Positions 49,809 through 58,886 of a stretch of DNA of 64,000 nt are shown in pieces. The stretch covers positions 1,531,390-1,595,389 of the forward strand of contig AP021857.1 of NCBI GenBank assembly GCA_017347485.1, read 5' to 3'. Position 1 is the first letter of the stretch; the number at the start of each line of letters is the position of its first letter. The stretch is from Candidatus Desulfobacillus denitrificans (GTDB taxonomy: Bacteria; Pseudomonadota; Gammaproteobacteria; Burkholderiales; Rhodocyclaceae). Made by a program: the position numbers and the translations under genes. A model generated the notes under the pieces. It was not told the DNA's origin. It ran no database searches and saw only the letters and a list, made by a program, of their open reading frames with translations.

Positions 49809-49809
49809 T
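49782..49809 (+). other. dif-like right attachment site
   Basis: ACTCAGGTCAA, centre TATGTA and TTATGTCTAAT align with the left site. The identical core is AATATGTATTATGT, and similarity continues outward (TCTGGAGGGCAAT against TCTGGAGGACAAT). The arms are more degenerate than on the left. It overlaps the end of the DUF3693 gene. Confidence 0.65.
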
Positions 49810-49860
49810 TAATTCTGGAGGGCAATCGACGGAGGCAGTGGTTAGGGTGAGCGTTTTGGT

Positions 49861-49949
49861 TGGTGCCCGGAGCCGGAATCGAACCGGCATGACCGTTGCC
49901 GGTCGAGGGATTTTAAGTCCCTTGCGTCTACCAATTTCGCCATCCGGGC
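49861..49949 (-). tRNA. tRNA-Leu (UAA)
   Basis: The reverse strand starts GCCCGGATGGCGAAATTGG, has anticodon TAA in GACTTAAAATC, a long variable arm, the GGTTCGATTCC T-loop and an encoded CCA. It is the third tRNA of a Gly-Cys-Leu cluster, as in glyW-cysT-leuZ. Confidence 0.97.
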
Positions 49950-49969
49950 GATCAAAAGGCACGAAAGGA

Positions 49970-50043
49970 TGGAGGCGGGGGTCGGAATCGAACCGGCGTA
50001 GACGGCTTTGCAGGCCGCTGCATAACCACTTTGCTACCCCGCC
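49970..50043 (-). tRNA. tRNA-Cys (GCA)
   Basis: The reverse strand starts GGCGGGGTAGCAAAGTGG, has anticodon GCA in CCTGCAAAGC, GGTTCGATTCC and an encoded CCA. Length 74. Confidence 0.97.
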
Positions 50044-50108
50044 GCGGAATGTCCGGGCTCTGAACGAAAAGGGGAAAACGCAGGCGCTCTACGCTTTCCC
50101 CGGTATTC

Positions 50109-50184
50109 TGGAGCGGGAAAGGAGTCTCGAACTCCCGACCTCAACCTTGGCAAGGTTGCGCTCTACCAACTGAGCTATTCCCGC
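50109..50184 (-). tRNA. tRNA-Gly (GCC)
   Basis: The reverse strand starts GCGGGAATAGCTCAGTTGG, has anticodon GCC in CTTGCCAAG, GAGTTCGAGACTC and an encoded CCA. It is the first of three tRNAs downstream of pgsA. Confidence 0.97.
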
Positions 50185-50247
50185 GGAACAGGCGAGCATT
50201 ATAGCGGCGCTTCCCCCGGTGTCAAGCTTCCCTTCTTCCATTCAACT

Positions 50248-50817
50248 TCACATTTTTTCGACGATGTGCGGCCATGCCATGCGCAGATAGTAAGCCATGG
50301 ACCAGAGCGTGAGCAAGGCGGCCAGATAAATCAGCCAGGTTCCGATGCGCTGAGGTTCGAACAGCGGCAAGGAGTCATGATAAAGCAGCATTGGAATGGC
50401 TACCATCTGACTCGTCGTCTTCACCTTGCCCAGGAACGAGACGGCGACGCTGCGGGCGGCGCCGATCTTGGCCATCCATTCGCGCAGTGCCGAGATGGTG
50501 ATTTCCCGCCCGATGATGATGAAGGCAACGATCGTGTCCGCCCGATCGAGCTGCACCAGCATGATCAGGGCGGCGGCAACCATCAGCTTGTCTGCAACGG
50601 GATCGAGGAAGGCGCCGAAGGCGGAAGTCTGCTGCAGGGTACGGGCAAGGTAACCGTCGAGCCAGTCGGTCAGGGCCGCAACGACGAATATTATCGTTGC
50701 GGCCAGATTTTGCTGATGCGGGGCGAGCCAATCGTGATGCAGGTAGAACACGCCGACGAAAAGCGGGATCAGGAGGATGCGGCCCCAGGTCAGCAGATTG
50801 GGAATGTTGTTGGGCAT
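50248..50817 (-). CDS. pgsA: CDP-diacylglycerol-glycerol-3-phosphate 3-phosphatidyltransferase
   Basis: The 189-residue membrane enzyme of phosphatidylglycerol synthesis starts NNIPNLLTWGRILLIPLFVG. It carries the CDP-alcohol phosphatidyltransferase motif DGYLARTLQQTSAFGAFLDP followed by VADK. Four or five membrane segments follow. uvrC-pgsA-tRNA order is conserved. Confidence 0.96.
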   Translation of the reverse strand: MPNNIPNLLTWGRILLIPLFVGVFYLHHDWLAPHQQNLAATIIFVVAALTDWLDGYLARTLQQTSAFGAFLDPVADKLMVAAALIMLVQLDRADTIVAFIIIGREITISALREWMAKIGAARSVAVSFLGKVKTTSQMVAIPMLLYHDSLPLFEPQRIGTWLIYLAALLTLWSMAYYLRMAWPHIVEKM

Positions 50818-50835
50818 CGCCTGTTCTTGTTTGCG

Positions 50836-52632
50836 TCAGTGCAGCTGATTGTAAATCGCTTCGGCCAGTTTGCGGCTGATACCTTTGACACGACATAAAT
50901 CCTCAACCGTCGCCGCACGCACGCCCTGCAAGCCGCCGAACTGGGCCAGCAGACGCTTGCGCTTGCCCGGTCCGACGCCGGGTATGTCCTCCAGGCTCGA
51001 ACGGCTGCGCGCTTTCGCACGGCGGGCACGGTGCCCGGCGATGGCGAAACGGTGAGCTTCGTCGCGGACCTGCTGGATGAGATGCAGGGCCGGATCGTTC
51101 GACGGTAGATTCAGCGGCTCCTCAGTGCCGGGCAGAAACAGGTTCTCCAGGCCCGGCTTGCGCTCCTCGCCTTTCGCCACGCCGACCGCAGGCAGGTCGG
51201 CCAGGCCCAGTTCGGCGAGAATTTCGCGCGCGGCGCCGACCTGCCCCTTGCCGCCGTCGATGAGTATCAGGTCCGGCCGTATCCCCTCCCCCGCCGCGAC
51301 CTTCTCGTAACGGCGCGCCAGCGCCTGGCGCATCGCGGCGTAGTCGTCGCCGGGCGTGATGCCGGTGATGTTGTAGCGTCGGTATTCGCCCTTCTTCATG
51401 GCGCCGTCGACGCACACCACGCAGGATGCGACCGGGGCTTCACCCAGGGTATGGCTGATGTCGAAGCACTCGATGCGCCGCAGCGGCTCGTTTGCGACGA
51501 GCACTTCTTGCAGCCGCTCGAGGCGTCCTTCGGCATTCGCGGTTGATGTCGCCTGGGCCTCGATGGCATGACGGGCGTTGCGCTCGGCCATCGCCAGCCA
51601 GGCGCGCTCCATTTCATGGCGCGGACGCTGCAAGGCGACGGCATGATCCGTCATGCCGGCCAGGATGGCTACGCACTCCGCGTCGACGTCGAGGTTGACG
51701 AGAATGCGCTGCGGCGCCGGATGGTCGGCGTAATGCTGCTCGAGGAAGGCGGCCAGGGTTTCCTCGGGCGAACAGTCCTGCGCGTTCCGGGGAAAGTGCA
51801 CCCGGTCGCCGAGATGACGCCCGCCGCGCACCATGGCATGGTCGATCGCCAGCATGCCCCGCTCGGCGACGGCGGCGACGATGTCGACATCCTCCTCGCG
51901 CGCGCTCTCGACGTACTGACGGTGCAGCACCCTCTGCAGCGAGCGGATCTGGTCGCGCAGCGCCGCCGCCTTCTCGAAATGCAGCCGCTCCGCCTCCGCC
52001 TGCATGGCCTCGGTGAGCCGCTCGACGACTTCGCCGTGCCGGCCCTTGAGGAACATCTCGGCGAGGCGCACATCGGCGACGTAGTCGGACTCGGAGATCA
52101 GCCCGACGCAGGGCGCGCTGCAGCGCCCGATCTGGTGCAGCAGGCAGGGCCGCGAGCGGTTCTGGTAAACCGCGTTCTCGCAGGTGCGCAGCAGGAAGAT
52201 GCGTTGCAGGAGGTGAATGCTCTCCCGCACGGCCTGCGCGTTCGGGAAGGGACCGAAGTAGCGCGCGCCCTTCTCGAAGGCGCCGCGGTGGAAGGCGATG
52301 CGCGGGCAGGCATCCGCCGACAGCTCGATGTAGGGATAGGACTTGTCGTCGCGAAAGAGGATGTTGTACTTCGGCGCCAGGCTCTTGATGAGATTGTTCT
52401 CGAGGATCAGCGCCTCGGCTTCGGAACGCGTCACCGTGACCTCGACCCCGGTCACTTGCCCCACCATGAGACGGATGCGCGGGCTGAGGTCGGATTTCTG
52501 GAAATAGGAGGCGACGCGCTTCTTCAGGGCCTTGGCCTTGCCGACATAGAGCACCCTGCCCTCCTCGTCCAGCATGCGGTAGACCCCGGGTTCCTCGGGC
52601 AGGGAACGGATCAGGGCCTTGCTGTCGAACAT
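50836..52632 (-). CDS. uvrC: UvrABC excinuclease subunit C
   Basis: The 598-residue nucleotide excision repair nuclease has an N-terminal GIY-YIG domain (PGVYRMLDEEGRVLYVGKAK) making the 3' cut. The UVR motif follows around residue 200. The RNase H-like domain has DISHTLGEAPVASCVV and LILIDGGKGQ for the 5' cut, and tandem helix-hairpin-helix motifs (IPGVGPGKRKRLL) end the protein. I chose the ATG at 52632. Confidence 0.96.
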   Translation of the reverse strand: MFDSKALIRSLPEEPGVYRMLDEEGRVLYVGKAKALKKRVASYFQKSDLSPRIRLMVGQVTGVEVTVTRSEAEALILENNLIKSLAPKYNILFRDDKSYPYIELSADACPRIAFHRGAFEKGARYFGPFPNAQAVRESIHLLQRIFLLRTCENAVYQNRSRPCLLHQIGRCSAPCVGLISESDYVADVRLAEMFLKGRHGEVVERLTEAMQAEAERLHFEKAAALRDQIRSLQRVLHRQYVESAREEDVDIVAAVAERGMLAIDHAMVRGGRHLGDRVHFPRNAQDCSPEETLAAFLEQHYADHPAPQRILVNLDVDAECVAILAGMTDHAVALQRPRHEMERAWLAMAERNARHAIEAQATSTANAEGRLERLQEVLVANEPLRRIECFDISHTLGEAPVASCVVCVDGAMKKGEYRRYNITGITPGDDYAAMRQALARRYEKVAAGEGIRPDLILIDGGKGQVGAAREILAELGLADLPAVGVAKGEERKPGLENLFLPGTEEPLNLPSNDPALHLIQQVRDEAHRFAIAGHRARRAKARSRSSLEDIPGVGPGKRKRLLAQFGGLQGVRAATVEDLCRVKGISRKLAEAIYNQLH

Positions 52633-52634
52633 GC

Positions 52635-53270
52635 TCAGAGATCGGCTCGGATGGCGTCGAAGACGGCGTGGAAACCCGCCTCGGTCAGTCGCCCGGTCTG
52701 GGTGTTGTAGCGGCTGCAATGATAGCTGTCGTGCAGGATGCGTCCGCCCGGCAGGACATGGCGTGCGCCGTGGGCGAACTTCCAGGCGCTGCGCCGCAAA
52801 GTCAGTGCCTGCAGCACGGCGTTGTGCGCCACCAGACCCAGCGCCAGGAGAATGCGCGCCTCCGGCGAAGCGGCCAGCTCGCCGGCCAGGTAGCGGTTGC
52901 AGGTCCTGATTTCGCCCGTTTCGGGCTTGTTCTCCGGCGGCACGCACTTCACGGCGTTGGTGATGCGACAGCCGCTCAACTGCAGGCCGTCGCCCGCCGA
53001 GACGGATTCCGGCCGGCTGGCGAAGCCGTAGCGATGCAGCGTCGAATACAGCAGCACGCCGGCATGGTCGCCGGTGAACGGACGCCCCGTGCGGTTGGCG
53101 CCGTGGTAGCCGGGCGCCAGGCCGACGATGAGCAGGCTTGCTTGCGGGTCGCCGAACGGCGGCACCGGCCGCGCGAAATAGTCAGTCTGCGCGGCACGGC
53201 AATCCGCCAGGAAGTCCGCCAGGCGCGGGCAGGCGCGACATTCGAGCAGCGTCGTCGCGGTCGCCGGCAT
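52635..53270 (-). CDS. Family 5 (UDGb-type) uracil-DNA glycosylase
   Basis: At 211 residues, GLAPGYHGANRTGRPFTGDH and HDSYHCSRYNTQTGRLT are the UDGb motifs. Fe-S cysteines appear as ECRACPRL near the N-terminus and CVPPENKPETGEIRTC in the middle. The family removes uracil and hypoxanthine from DNA. It lies 2 bp upstream of uvrC and follows nagZ closely. Confidence 0.9.
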   Translation of the reverse strand: MPATATTLLECRACPRLADFLADCRAAQTDYFARPVPPFGDPQASLLIVGLAPGYHGANRTGRPFTGDHAGVLLYSTLHRYGFASRPESVSAGDGLQLSGCRITNAVKCVPPENKPETGEIRTCNRYLAGELAASPEARILLALGLVAHNAVLQALTLRRSAWKFAHGARHVLPGGRILHDSYHCSRYNTQTGRLTEAGFHAVFDAIRADL

Positions 53271-53273
53271 GCC

Positions 53274-54308
53274 CTACTCGTTGACCGCCGCGAGCGTCGC
53301 CAGCGCCTGCCGGTAGGCGGGCTCGTCCTGCAGGGCCTCGAGGGACGACGCCGGCGCGGCAGGCAGCAGCTTCTCCAGCCGTTGCGCGGAGACGGAGTCG
53401 TGCCGCGGTCGCCAATCGCGCAGCAGCCGCCGAGCCGCGTCCGGGTTATTGCACACCAGCACCATGTCGCAGCCAGCATCGAGAGCTGCGTCCGCCCGCT
53501 CGACGAAACCGCCGGCCACGCTGGCGCCTTCCATCGACAAGTCGTCGCTGAAGATCACGCCCTCGAAGCCGAGTTCGCCGCGCAGCACGTAGCGCAGCCA
53601 GTAGGACGAGAAACCGGCTGGCTGGGGATCGAGGCTCTCGTAGATGACATGCGCCGGCATGACGGCGGCCAGATCCATCTTGCGATGGGCGCGGTAGGGC
53701 GCGAGGTCCGGATACAGCGCCGACACCGGCCGGGAGTCGACCGGAATCGCCACGTGGGAATCTGCCGCAACGAAGCCGTGGCCGGGGAAATGCTTGCCGA
53801 CATTGGCCATGCCGGCGCGGCGCAGGCCGGCAATGAGGGCGCCGGCGAGCACCGTCACGGCCTCCGGGTCGCCATGGAAGGCGCGGTTGCCGATGATCTC
53901 GCTGGTGCCGTGGTCGAGGTCGAGCACCGGCGTGAAGCTCAAGTCGATGCCGCAGGCGCGCAACTCTGCGGCGAGCACATATCCGGCCGCCTCGGCCGCC
54001 GCGATGGCGCGGGCGGGCTCCGCGTCCCACAGCACGCCCAGCGCCCGCATCGGCGGCAGCACCGTGAAGCCGTGGCGGAAGCGCTGCACGCGACCGCCCT
54101 CGTGGTCGATGGCGATCAGCAGCGGCGGGTGGCGCAGGGAATGAATCTGAAAAGTCAGTTCCTGCAGCACGGCGATGGATTCGAAATTGCGCTTGAACAG
54201 GATGACGCCGCCGACCAGCGGATGCTGCAGGAGCTCGCGTTCCTCGTCCGTGAGGCGCGGCCCTGATAGGTCGAGCATCAGCGGGCCGAGCGGCAGGGAA
54301 ACGGTCAT
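53274..54308 (-). CDS. nagZ: Beta-N-acetylhexosaminidase
   Basis: The 344-residue GH3 enzyme of peptidoglycan recycling removes GlcNAc from anhydromuropeptides in the cytosol. IDHEGGRVQRFRHGF, KHFPGHGFVAADSHV (with the catalytic His/Asp loop) and IFSDDLSMEGAS (nucleophile Asp) are intact. Its ATG overlaps the acpS stop. Confidence 0.95.
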   Translation of the reverse strand: MTVSLPLGPLMLDLSGPRLTDEERELLQHPLVGGVILFKRNFESIAVLQELTFQIHSLRHPPLLIAIDHEGGRVQRFRHGFTVLPPMRALGVLWDAEPARAIAAAEAAGYVLAAELRACGIDLSFTPVLDLDHGTSEIIGNRAFHGDPEAVTVLAGALIAGLRRAGMANVGKHFPGHGFVAADSHVAIPVDSRPVSALYPDLAPYRAHRKMDLAAVMPAHVIYESLDPQPAGFSSYWLRYVLRGELGFEGVIFSDDLSMEGASVAGGFVERADAALDAGCDMVLVCNNPDAARRLLRDWRPRHDSVSAQRLEKLLPAAPASSLEALQDEPAYRQALATLAAVNE

Positions 54309-54691
54309 GGCGTATCTTCCTGTTCCACGACGACGAAGGCCATGGCGGTGTCGGTTTCGTCGCTCAGGCTGAGATGGGCCCGCAGCCGCCGCGCCTGCAT
54401 CCAGTCGGCCAGCGGCGGCGCGTATTCGAAGCGCGGGCGGCCGATACCGTCGCTCGCCACCGCGATGTTGTGCAGCGTCGCCGGATCGCGCAGGCCGAGG
54501 CCGAGGGCCTTGCCCAGCGCCTCCTTGGCGGCGAAGCGCTTGGCGAGGAAGGCGGCCGGCCTGGGCGCCTGGCGATAGCGTTCCATCTCGACCGCCGCCA
54601 GCAGCTTGGCGGCGGCGCGCTCGCCGTGCTCGGCCAGCATTCGCTCGATGCGGACGATGGCGACGATGTCGGTGCCGACGCCGTGGATCAC
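54305..54691 (-). CDS. acpS: Holo-[acyl-carrier-protein] synthase
   Basis: The 128-residue phosphopantetheinyl transferase starts [18 protein letters not shown] and contains [17 protein letters not shown], which has the magnesium-binding Glu. The GTG start at 54691 overlaps the pdxJ stop as GTGA, and its end overlaps nagZ. pdxJ-acpS is a conserved pair. Confidence 0.95.
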   Translation of the reverse strand: MIHGVGTDIVAIVRIERMLAEHGERAAAKLLAAVEMERYRQAPRPAAFLAKRFAAKEALGKALGLGLRDPATLHNIAVASDGIGRPRFEYAPPLADWMQARRLRAHLSLSDETDTAMAFVVVEQEDTP

Positions 54692-55413
54692 CGTCGCGCC
54701 TCCCGCATCAGTTGCTTCATGCGCCGGACGGCTTCCTGCCAGCCGAGAAAAATGGCCTCGGCGACGATGGCATGGCCGATGTTGAGTTCCACGATCTCGG
54801 GAATGGCGGCCATCGGCTGGACATTCCCGTAGTGCAGGCCGTGGCCGGCATTCACCTTGAAGCCGAGCTTGTGGGCATAACGCGCCGCCTCGGCGACGCG
54901 CTCGAGTTCCTCGCGGATTACCCCGGGCTCGACCGCTTCGGCATAGCGGCCGGTGTGGATCTCGATGGCCGGCACCCCGCATTCGCGGGCGGCATCGATC
55001 TGCCGCGCGTCGGCATCGATGAAGAGAGAGACGCGGATGCCGGCCTCGGCGGCGGCGCGGCAGGCGGCGCTCACGCGCTCGAAACCGCCGGCCACGTCGA
55101 GGCCGCCCTCGGTGGTGAGTTCCTGGCGCCGCTCCGGCACGTAGCAGACGTCGTGCGGGCGGATGCGCAGGGCGAAGGCCACCATCTCGTCGGTGACGGC
55201 GGCCTCCAGGTTCATGCGCGTCTTCAGCCTGCCGCGCAGGATCTCGACGTCGCGGTCCTGGATGTGGCGGCGGTCCTCGCGCAGGTGCAGGGTGATGAGG
55301 TCCGCCCCGCACTCCTCGGCCAGCAGGGCGGCGCGGACGGGATCGGGATAGGCGGTGCCGCGCGCCTGGCGCAGCGTCGCCACGTGGTCGATGTTGACGC
55401 CCAGTTCAATCAC
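54688..55413 (-). CDS. pdxJ: Pyridoxine 5'-phosphate synthase
   Basis: At 241 residues, [35 protein letters not shown] and [12 protein letters not shown] identify the TIM-barrel enzyme that closes the vitamin B6 ring. The GTG start at 55413 overlaps the recO stop. The era-recO-pdxJ-acpS order is typical. Confidence 0.96.
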   Translation of the reverse strand: MIELGVNIDHVATLRQARGTAYPDPVRAALLAEECGADLITLHLREDRRHIQDRDVEILRGRLKTRMNLEAAVTDEMVAFALRIRPHDVCYVPERRQELTTEGGLDVAGGFERVSAACRAAAEAGIRVSLFIDADARQIDAARECGVPAIEIHTGRYAEAVEPGVIREELERVAEAARYAHKLGFKVNAGHGLHYGNVQPMAAIPEIVELNIGHAIVAEAIFLGWQEAVRRMKQLMREARR

Positions 55414-56138
55414 AGTTCCTGCAGCTCCATGAAAACGCGGCGCGAGCTCAGTCGCTGGCCGCCGAGGTAGTGGTGTATCAGCATGCGCATCAGCTGCTTG
55501 CACTGCGCGAGCGTTTCCGCGTCGCTGAAATCGTCGCGGGCGATGGCCAGCAACGCCCGTCCGGAGAACGCATCGGTTGCGCCCGCCTCCCCGCCCAGGG
55601 ACACCGGCCCCCGCTCCAGGACGTAAGCGTAGCGCTTTTGCGGCTCCACCGGACCGCCGCTGTCCGCCTCGCGGTCCAGCGTCAGGCCGTAGCCCAGTTC
55701 CTTCAGCAGCGTCTTCTCGAAGCGCCGCAGCGAAGCCTGGCTCGGCTCCCCGAGCGCGAGGGCATGCACCGCTCCGGCATAGGCCTGGAACAGCGCCGGA
55801 TGCGCATCCTCGCGCGGCAGCAGCTTGAGCAGCAACTCGTTCATGTAGTAGCCGAGCAGCAGCGCCTGCGCCTGCAGCAGCGGCTGGCCGCCGACCCACT
55901 CCACCTTGGCGAGGGTACGCATCTCCGCCTGCCCGAACCAGCCCAATTCGAGCGGTTGGAAGGCCATCAGCAGCCCGCGCATCGCCGAGCGCGGCCGGCG
56001 TGCGCCGCGCGCCACCAGGGCCACGCGGCCGTGATCCCGGCTGAAGGCCTCGACGATCAGGCTGGTTTCCTTGAAGGGATGGGTGTGCAGGACGTACGCC
56101 GGCTGTCCGTCAACCCTGCCCTTGGCCGCGCCGCTCAT
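55410..56138 (-). CDS. recO: DNA repair protein RecO
   Basis: The 242-residue protein has the N-terminal OB-fold ([36 protein letters not shown]) and an alpha-helical domain ([20 protein letters not shown]). The zinc cysteines of some RecO proteins are absent, as in other betaproteobacteria. It loads RecA with RecR. ATGA overlap with era. Confidence 0.94.
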   Translation of the reverse strand: MSGAAKGRVDGQPAYVLHTHPFKETSLIVEAFSRDHGRVALVARGARRPRSAMRGLLMAFQPLELGWFGQAEMRTLAKVEWVGGQPLLQAQALLLGYYMNELLLKLLPREDAHPALFQAYAGAVHALALGEPSQASLRRFEKTLLKELGYGLTLDREADSGGPVEPQKRYAYVLERGPVSLGGEAGATDAFSGRALLAIARDDFSDAETLAQCKQLMRMLIHHYLGGQRLSSRRVFMELQEL

Positions 56139-57028
56139 TCGTAGCCCAGGCTTTTCAGCGCCCGCTCGTCGTCGGCCCAGCCGCCCTTGACCTTGACCCA
56201 GACCTCGAGGAACACCTTGCCGTCGAACAGCTTCTCCAGGTCGCGCCGCGCATCGCTGGCGATGGCCTTCAGCTGCTCGCCGCCCTTGCCGATGACAATG
56301 GCCTTGTGCGCCGGCTTGTCCACGATGATCGCCGCGTGGATCCGCCGCAACGCACCCTCCTGCTCGAAGCGCTCGATCTCGACGGTCATGCCGTAGGGCA
56401 GTTCCTCGCCAAGGCGGCGGAACAGCTTCTCGCGCAGGAATTCGGCCGCCAGGAAGCGCTCGCTGCGATCGGTCAGGTCGTCTTCGCCAAAGAGTGGCGC
56501 GGACTCGGGCAGGTAGCGGGCCGCCGCTTCGAGCAGTTCAGCGCCCCCGCTGCCTTGGGCGGCGCACACCGGGACGATCTCGGCAAAGGCATGAGCCTTG
56601 GCCATGTCGGCGATGAAGGGCAGCAGGCGCTTCTTGTCGGTCAGGCGGTCGATCTTGTTGATCACCAGCAGCACCGGCTTGTCCTCCGGAATCATCGCCA
56701 GGATGCGCCGGTCGTCCTCCGTGAAGCGCCCCACTTCGATTACCAAAAGGATGACGTCGACATCGTTCAGCGCTTGCGACACGCCGCGGTTCATCAGGCG
56801 GTTCAGCGCGTTCTTGTGCCTGATCTGGAAGCCCGGGGTGTCAACGAAAATGAATTGCTCGTCCGGTCGCGTGAGCACGCCGGTGATGCGGTGGCGCGTG
56901 GTCTGCGCCTTGCGCGAGACGATGCTGATCTTCTGGCCGATCAGGCGATTGAGCAGGGTCGACTTGCCCACGTTCGGCCTGCCGACGATGGCCAGGCGGC
57001 CGCAGCGAAATCCTGCCGGCCCGCTCAT
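56135..57028 (-). CDS. era: GTPase Era
   Basis: The 297-residue ribosome assembly GTPase has G1 GRPNVGKST (16-24), a G3-region VDTPGF, G4 NKID and the C-terminal KH domain ([18 protein letters not shown]). The ATG overlaps the rnc stop, the classical rnc-era coupling. Confidence 0.97.
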   Translation of the reverse strand: MSGPAGFRCGRLAIVGRPNVGKSTLLNRLIGQKISIVSRKAQTTRHRITGVLTRPDEQFIFVDTPGFQIRHKNALNRLMNRGVSQALNDVDVILLVIEVGRFTEDDRRILAMIPEDKPVLLVINKIDRLTDKKRLLPFIADMAKAHAFAEIVPVCAAQGSGGAELLEAAARYLPESAPLFGEDDLTDRSERFLAAEFLREKLFRRLGEELPYGMTVEIERFEQEGALRRIHAAIIVDKPAHKAIVIGKGGEQLKAIASDARRDLEKLFDGKVFLEVWVKVKGGWADDERALKSLGYE

Positions 57029-57696
57029 TTCGCGCCCGTCTGCTCGAAGGCGCGCCTGGCGGCCTCCTGTTCGGCGGCTCGGCGGCTCGGCCCGCGGCCG
57101 GTGGTGACGATGCCAAGTTCGGGTATCAGGCACTCTACCTCGAACTCCTGGGCATGGGCTTCGCCGCGCGTGGCGCGCAACTGGTATTGGGGCAAGGCCA
57201 GCCGGCGTCCCTGAAGGAATTCCTGTAGTGCGGTCTTGGCGTCCTTGCCCGAATGCAGGGGATCCAGGTTGGCCAGGAACGGTTCGTAGAGCACGAGAAT
57301 GGCCTGCCGGGCATTTTCGAACCCGCCATCGAGGAAGACTGCACCGAACAGGGCCTCCAGGGCGTCGGCGAGGATCGAGGGGCGTCGAAATCCGCCGCTT
57401 TTCAACTCCCCTTCTCCCAGGCGCAATTGACCGCCCAGGTCGAGCCTTTGGGCGATTTCCGCTAGGGTTTCCTGCCGTACCAGGTTGGCACGCAGACGGG
57501 ACAAGTCGCCTTCGCGCACTGCCGCGAAGCGCTCATACAGCGCCTGCGCAATCACACAATTGAGCACGCTATCGCCGAGAAACTCCAGGCGCTCGTTGTG
57601 CGTTGCGCCAAAGCTTCGGTGTGTCAGGGCCTGGGCCAGGACGTCCCGGCTTTGGAAAACGTAACCAATTCCCTGCTCAATCGTCGCTACGTTCAT
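57025..57696 (-). CDS. rnc: Ribonuclease III
   Basis: This 223-residue enzyme cuts double-stranded RNA and processes rRNA. The signature [13 protein letters not shown] lies at residues 34-46, and the C-terminal dsRNA-binding domain ([20 protein letters not shown]) is complete. It is coupled to era. Confidence 0.97.
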   Translation of the reverse strand: MNVATIEQGIGYVFQSRDVLAQALTHRSFGATHNERLEFLGDSVLNCVIAQALYERFAAVREGDLSRLRANLVRQETLAEIAQRLDLGGQLRLGEGELKSGGFRRPSILADALEALFGAVFLDGGFENARQAILVLYEPFLANLDPLHSGKDAKTALQEFLQGRRLALPQYQLRATRGEAHAQEFEVECLIPELGIVTTGRGPSRRAAEQEAARRAFEQTGAK

Positions 57697-57707
57697 TCAC
57701 CAGTGAC

Positions 57708-58076
57708 TTACTCGACCGGACGCTTGCTGCCTGAACTGCTGCCGGCGTAATCGATGCAGATGCTGACGTTCCCGGCAATGTGGATTTTCTTGGCGTATTC
57801 GAAAGAGATGACGATCTGGTTGCCTTCCTTGGTGATTTCCAGATCGGCACCCGTGATGCTGGGCGTGTCGTCCACCGAAGCCTGCCGGTCATAGGCGGAC
57901 CGCACTTCTGCCACCGTGGATACTCCGCTATTCGCGATCGTCCTGATATGTCTGACGACCGTGAAATATTCAATCACGGAGGGCGCGACCTTCATGCCCA
58001 CCACGGCAACGCCGATGACGATGGCACTGACCAGGATCAGGCTGATCAGGCTCAAGCCCCTCTGCTGTTTCTTCAT
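57708..58076 (-). CDS. DUF4845 membrane protein
   Basis: The 122-residue protein starts MKKQQRGLSLISLILVSAIV with one membrane anchor that resembles a pilin-type N-terminus. An extracytoplasmic domain follows (VVRHIRTIANSGVSTVAEVR). DUF4845 genes sit between lepB and rnc in beta- and gammaproteobacteria; the function is unknown. AAGGAGC precedes the ATG. Confidence 0.88.
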   Translation of the reverse strand: MKKQQRGLSLISLILVSAIVIGVAVVGMKVAPSVIEYFTVVRHIRTIANSGVSTVAEVRSAYDRQASVDDTPSITGADLEITKEGNQIVISFEYAKKIHIAGNVSICIDYAGSSSGSKRPVE

Positions 58077-58087
58077 TTCGCGCTCCT

Positions 58088-58876
58088 TCAGTGGAAGCTG
58101 CCGATACGTTTCAAGTCGCCGAAATTGAACCAGATCAGAAAGGCTTTGCCGACGATGTTGCCATCCGGCACGAACCCCCAAACCCGGCTGTCGCTGCTGG
58201 CGTCGCGATTGTCGCCCATGACAAAATAATGGCCTTCGGGCACTTCACAAATCACGCCCGAGCTATTGTAAATGCATTTGTCTCGGCCTGGATACTGCAT
58301 GACCTGGGTGACGAAGGCTGGCGCATCCTTGTCCAGAATGATCCTGTGTTCGACATTGCCCAGCCTTTCCTGGTATTGGGACGAGTAGTACAGGCGGTCC
58401 GGATGCAGGTAGTCCGGTTGCGGAACGACGGCCACCTCGTTTCCATTTATGAATAGCCTTTTGTTCTGCCAGGCGACCTTGTCGCCAGGTAGCCCGATCA
58501 CCCGCTTGATGTAATCGAGGGATGGATCCTCAGGCCAGCGGAACACCATCACGTCCCCGCGCTGCGGCGCGTTCAGGTCGATCACCTTCTTGTTGATGAC
58601 CGGCAGGCGTATGCCGTAGGTAAATTTGTTAACCAGGATGAAATCGCCGACCAACAGCGTTGGGATCATTGAACCGGAGGGGATCTTGAACGGCTCGACG
58701 AGAAAGGAGCGCAGAAGGAAAACAACCAGGATGACGGGAAAGAAGCTGGCGCCATATTCCACCCACCATGGCTCCTTGGCGTCCGGGCTGCGGCGTCTTT
58801 TCATGACTATTGCATCCAGCAGCCAGATGGCGCCCGTGGCGATCGTGAGCAGGAAAAGGATGAGAGCGAAGTTCAA
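58088..58876 (-). CDS. lepB: Signal peptidase I
   Basis: The 262-residue membrane protease has two N-terminal membrane segments, the catalytic Ser69 in PSGSMIPTL and Lys124 in DYIKRVIGLPGD. The MGDNRDASSDSRVWGFV box and the paired cysteines (CIYNSSGVIC) are also present. I inferred a TTG start at 58876, since upstream codons run into lepA; no ATG fits. lepA-lepB is the normal order. Confidence 0.93.
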   Translation of the reverse strand: MNFALILFLLTIATGAIWLLDAIVMKRRRSPDAKEPWWVEYGASFFPVILVVFLLRSFLVEPFKIPSGSMIPTLLVGDFILVNKFTYGIRLPVINKKVIDLNAPQRGDVMVFRWPEDPSLDYIKRVIGLPGDKVAWQNKRLFINGNEVAVVPQPDYLHPDRLYYSSQYQERLGNVEHRIILDKDAPAFVTQVMQYPGRDKCIYNSSGVICEVPEGHYFVMGDNRDASSDSRVWGFVPDGNIVGKAFLIWFNFGDLKRIGSFH

Positions 58877-58886
58877 GGTGGATTCC

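Larger units (their letters stand above)
41468..49809 (-). mobile_element. Filamentous (inovirus) prophage between dif-like sites
   Basis: About 8.3 kb with the filamentous phage gene set in order on the minus strand: ssDNA-binding protein, pII/X-type replication initiator, small membrane proteins, pVIII-like coat, TspB-like adsorption protein, DUF5455, Zot/pI ATPase and secretin. A repressor-like gene diverges at the right. No integrase or transposase gene is present. dif-like sequences at both ends imply use of host XerC/XerD. Confidence 0.9.

Noticed and set aside
49861..49949. tRNA-Leu gene as prophage attachment site
   Set aside because: No fragment of the tRNA 3' end is repeated at the other boundary, whereas dif-like repeats are present at both ends.
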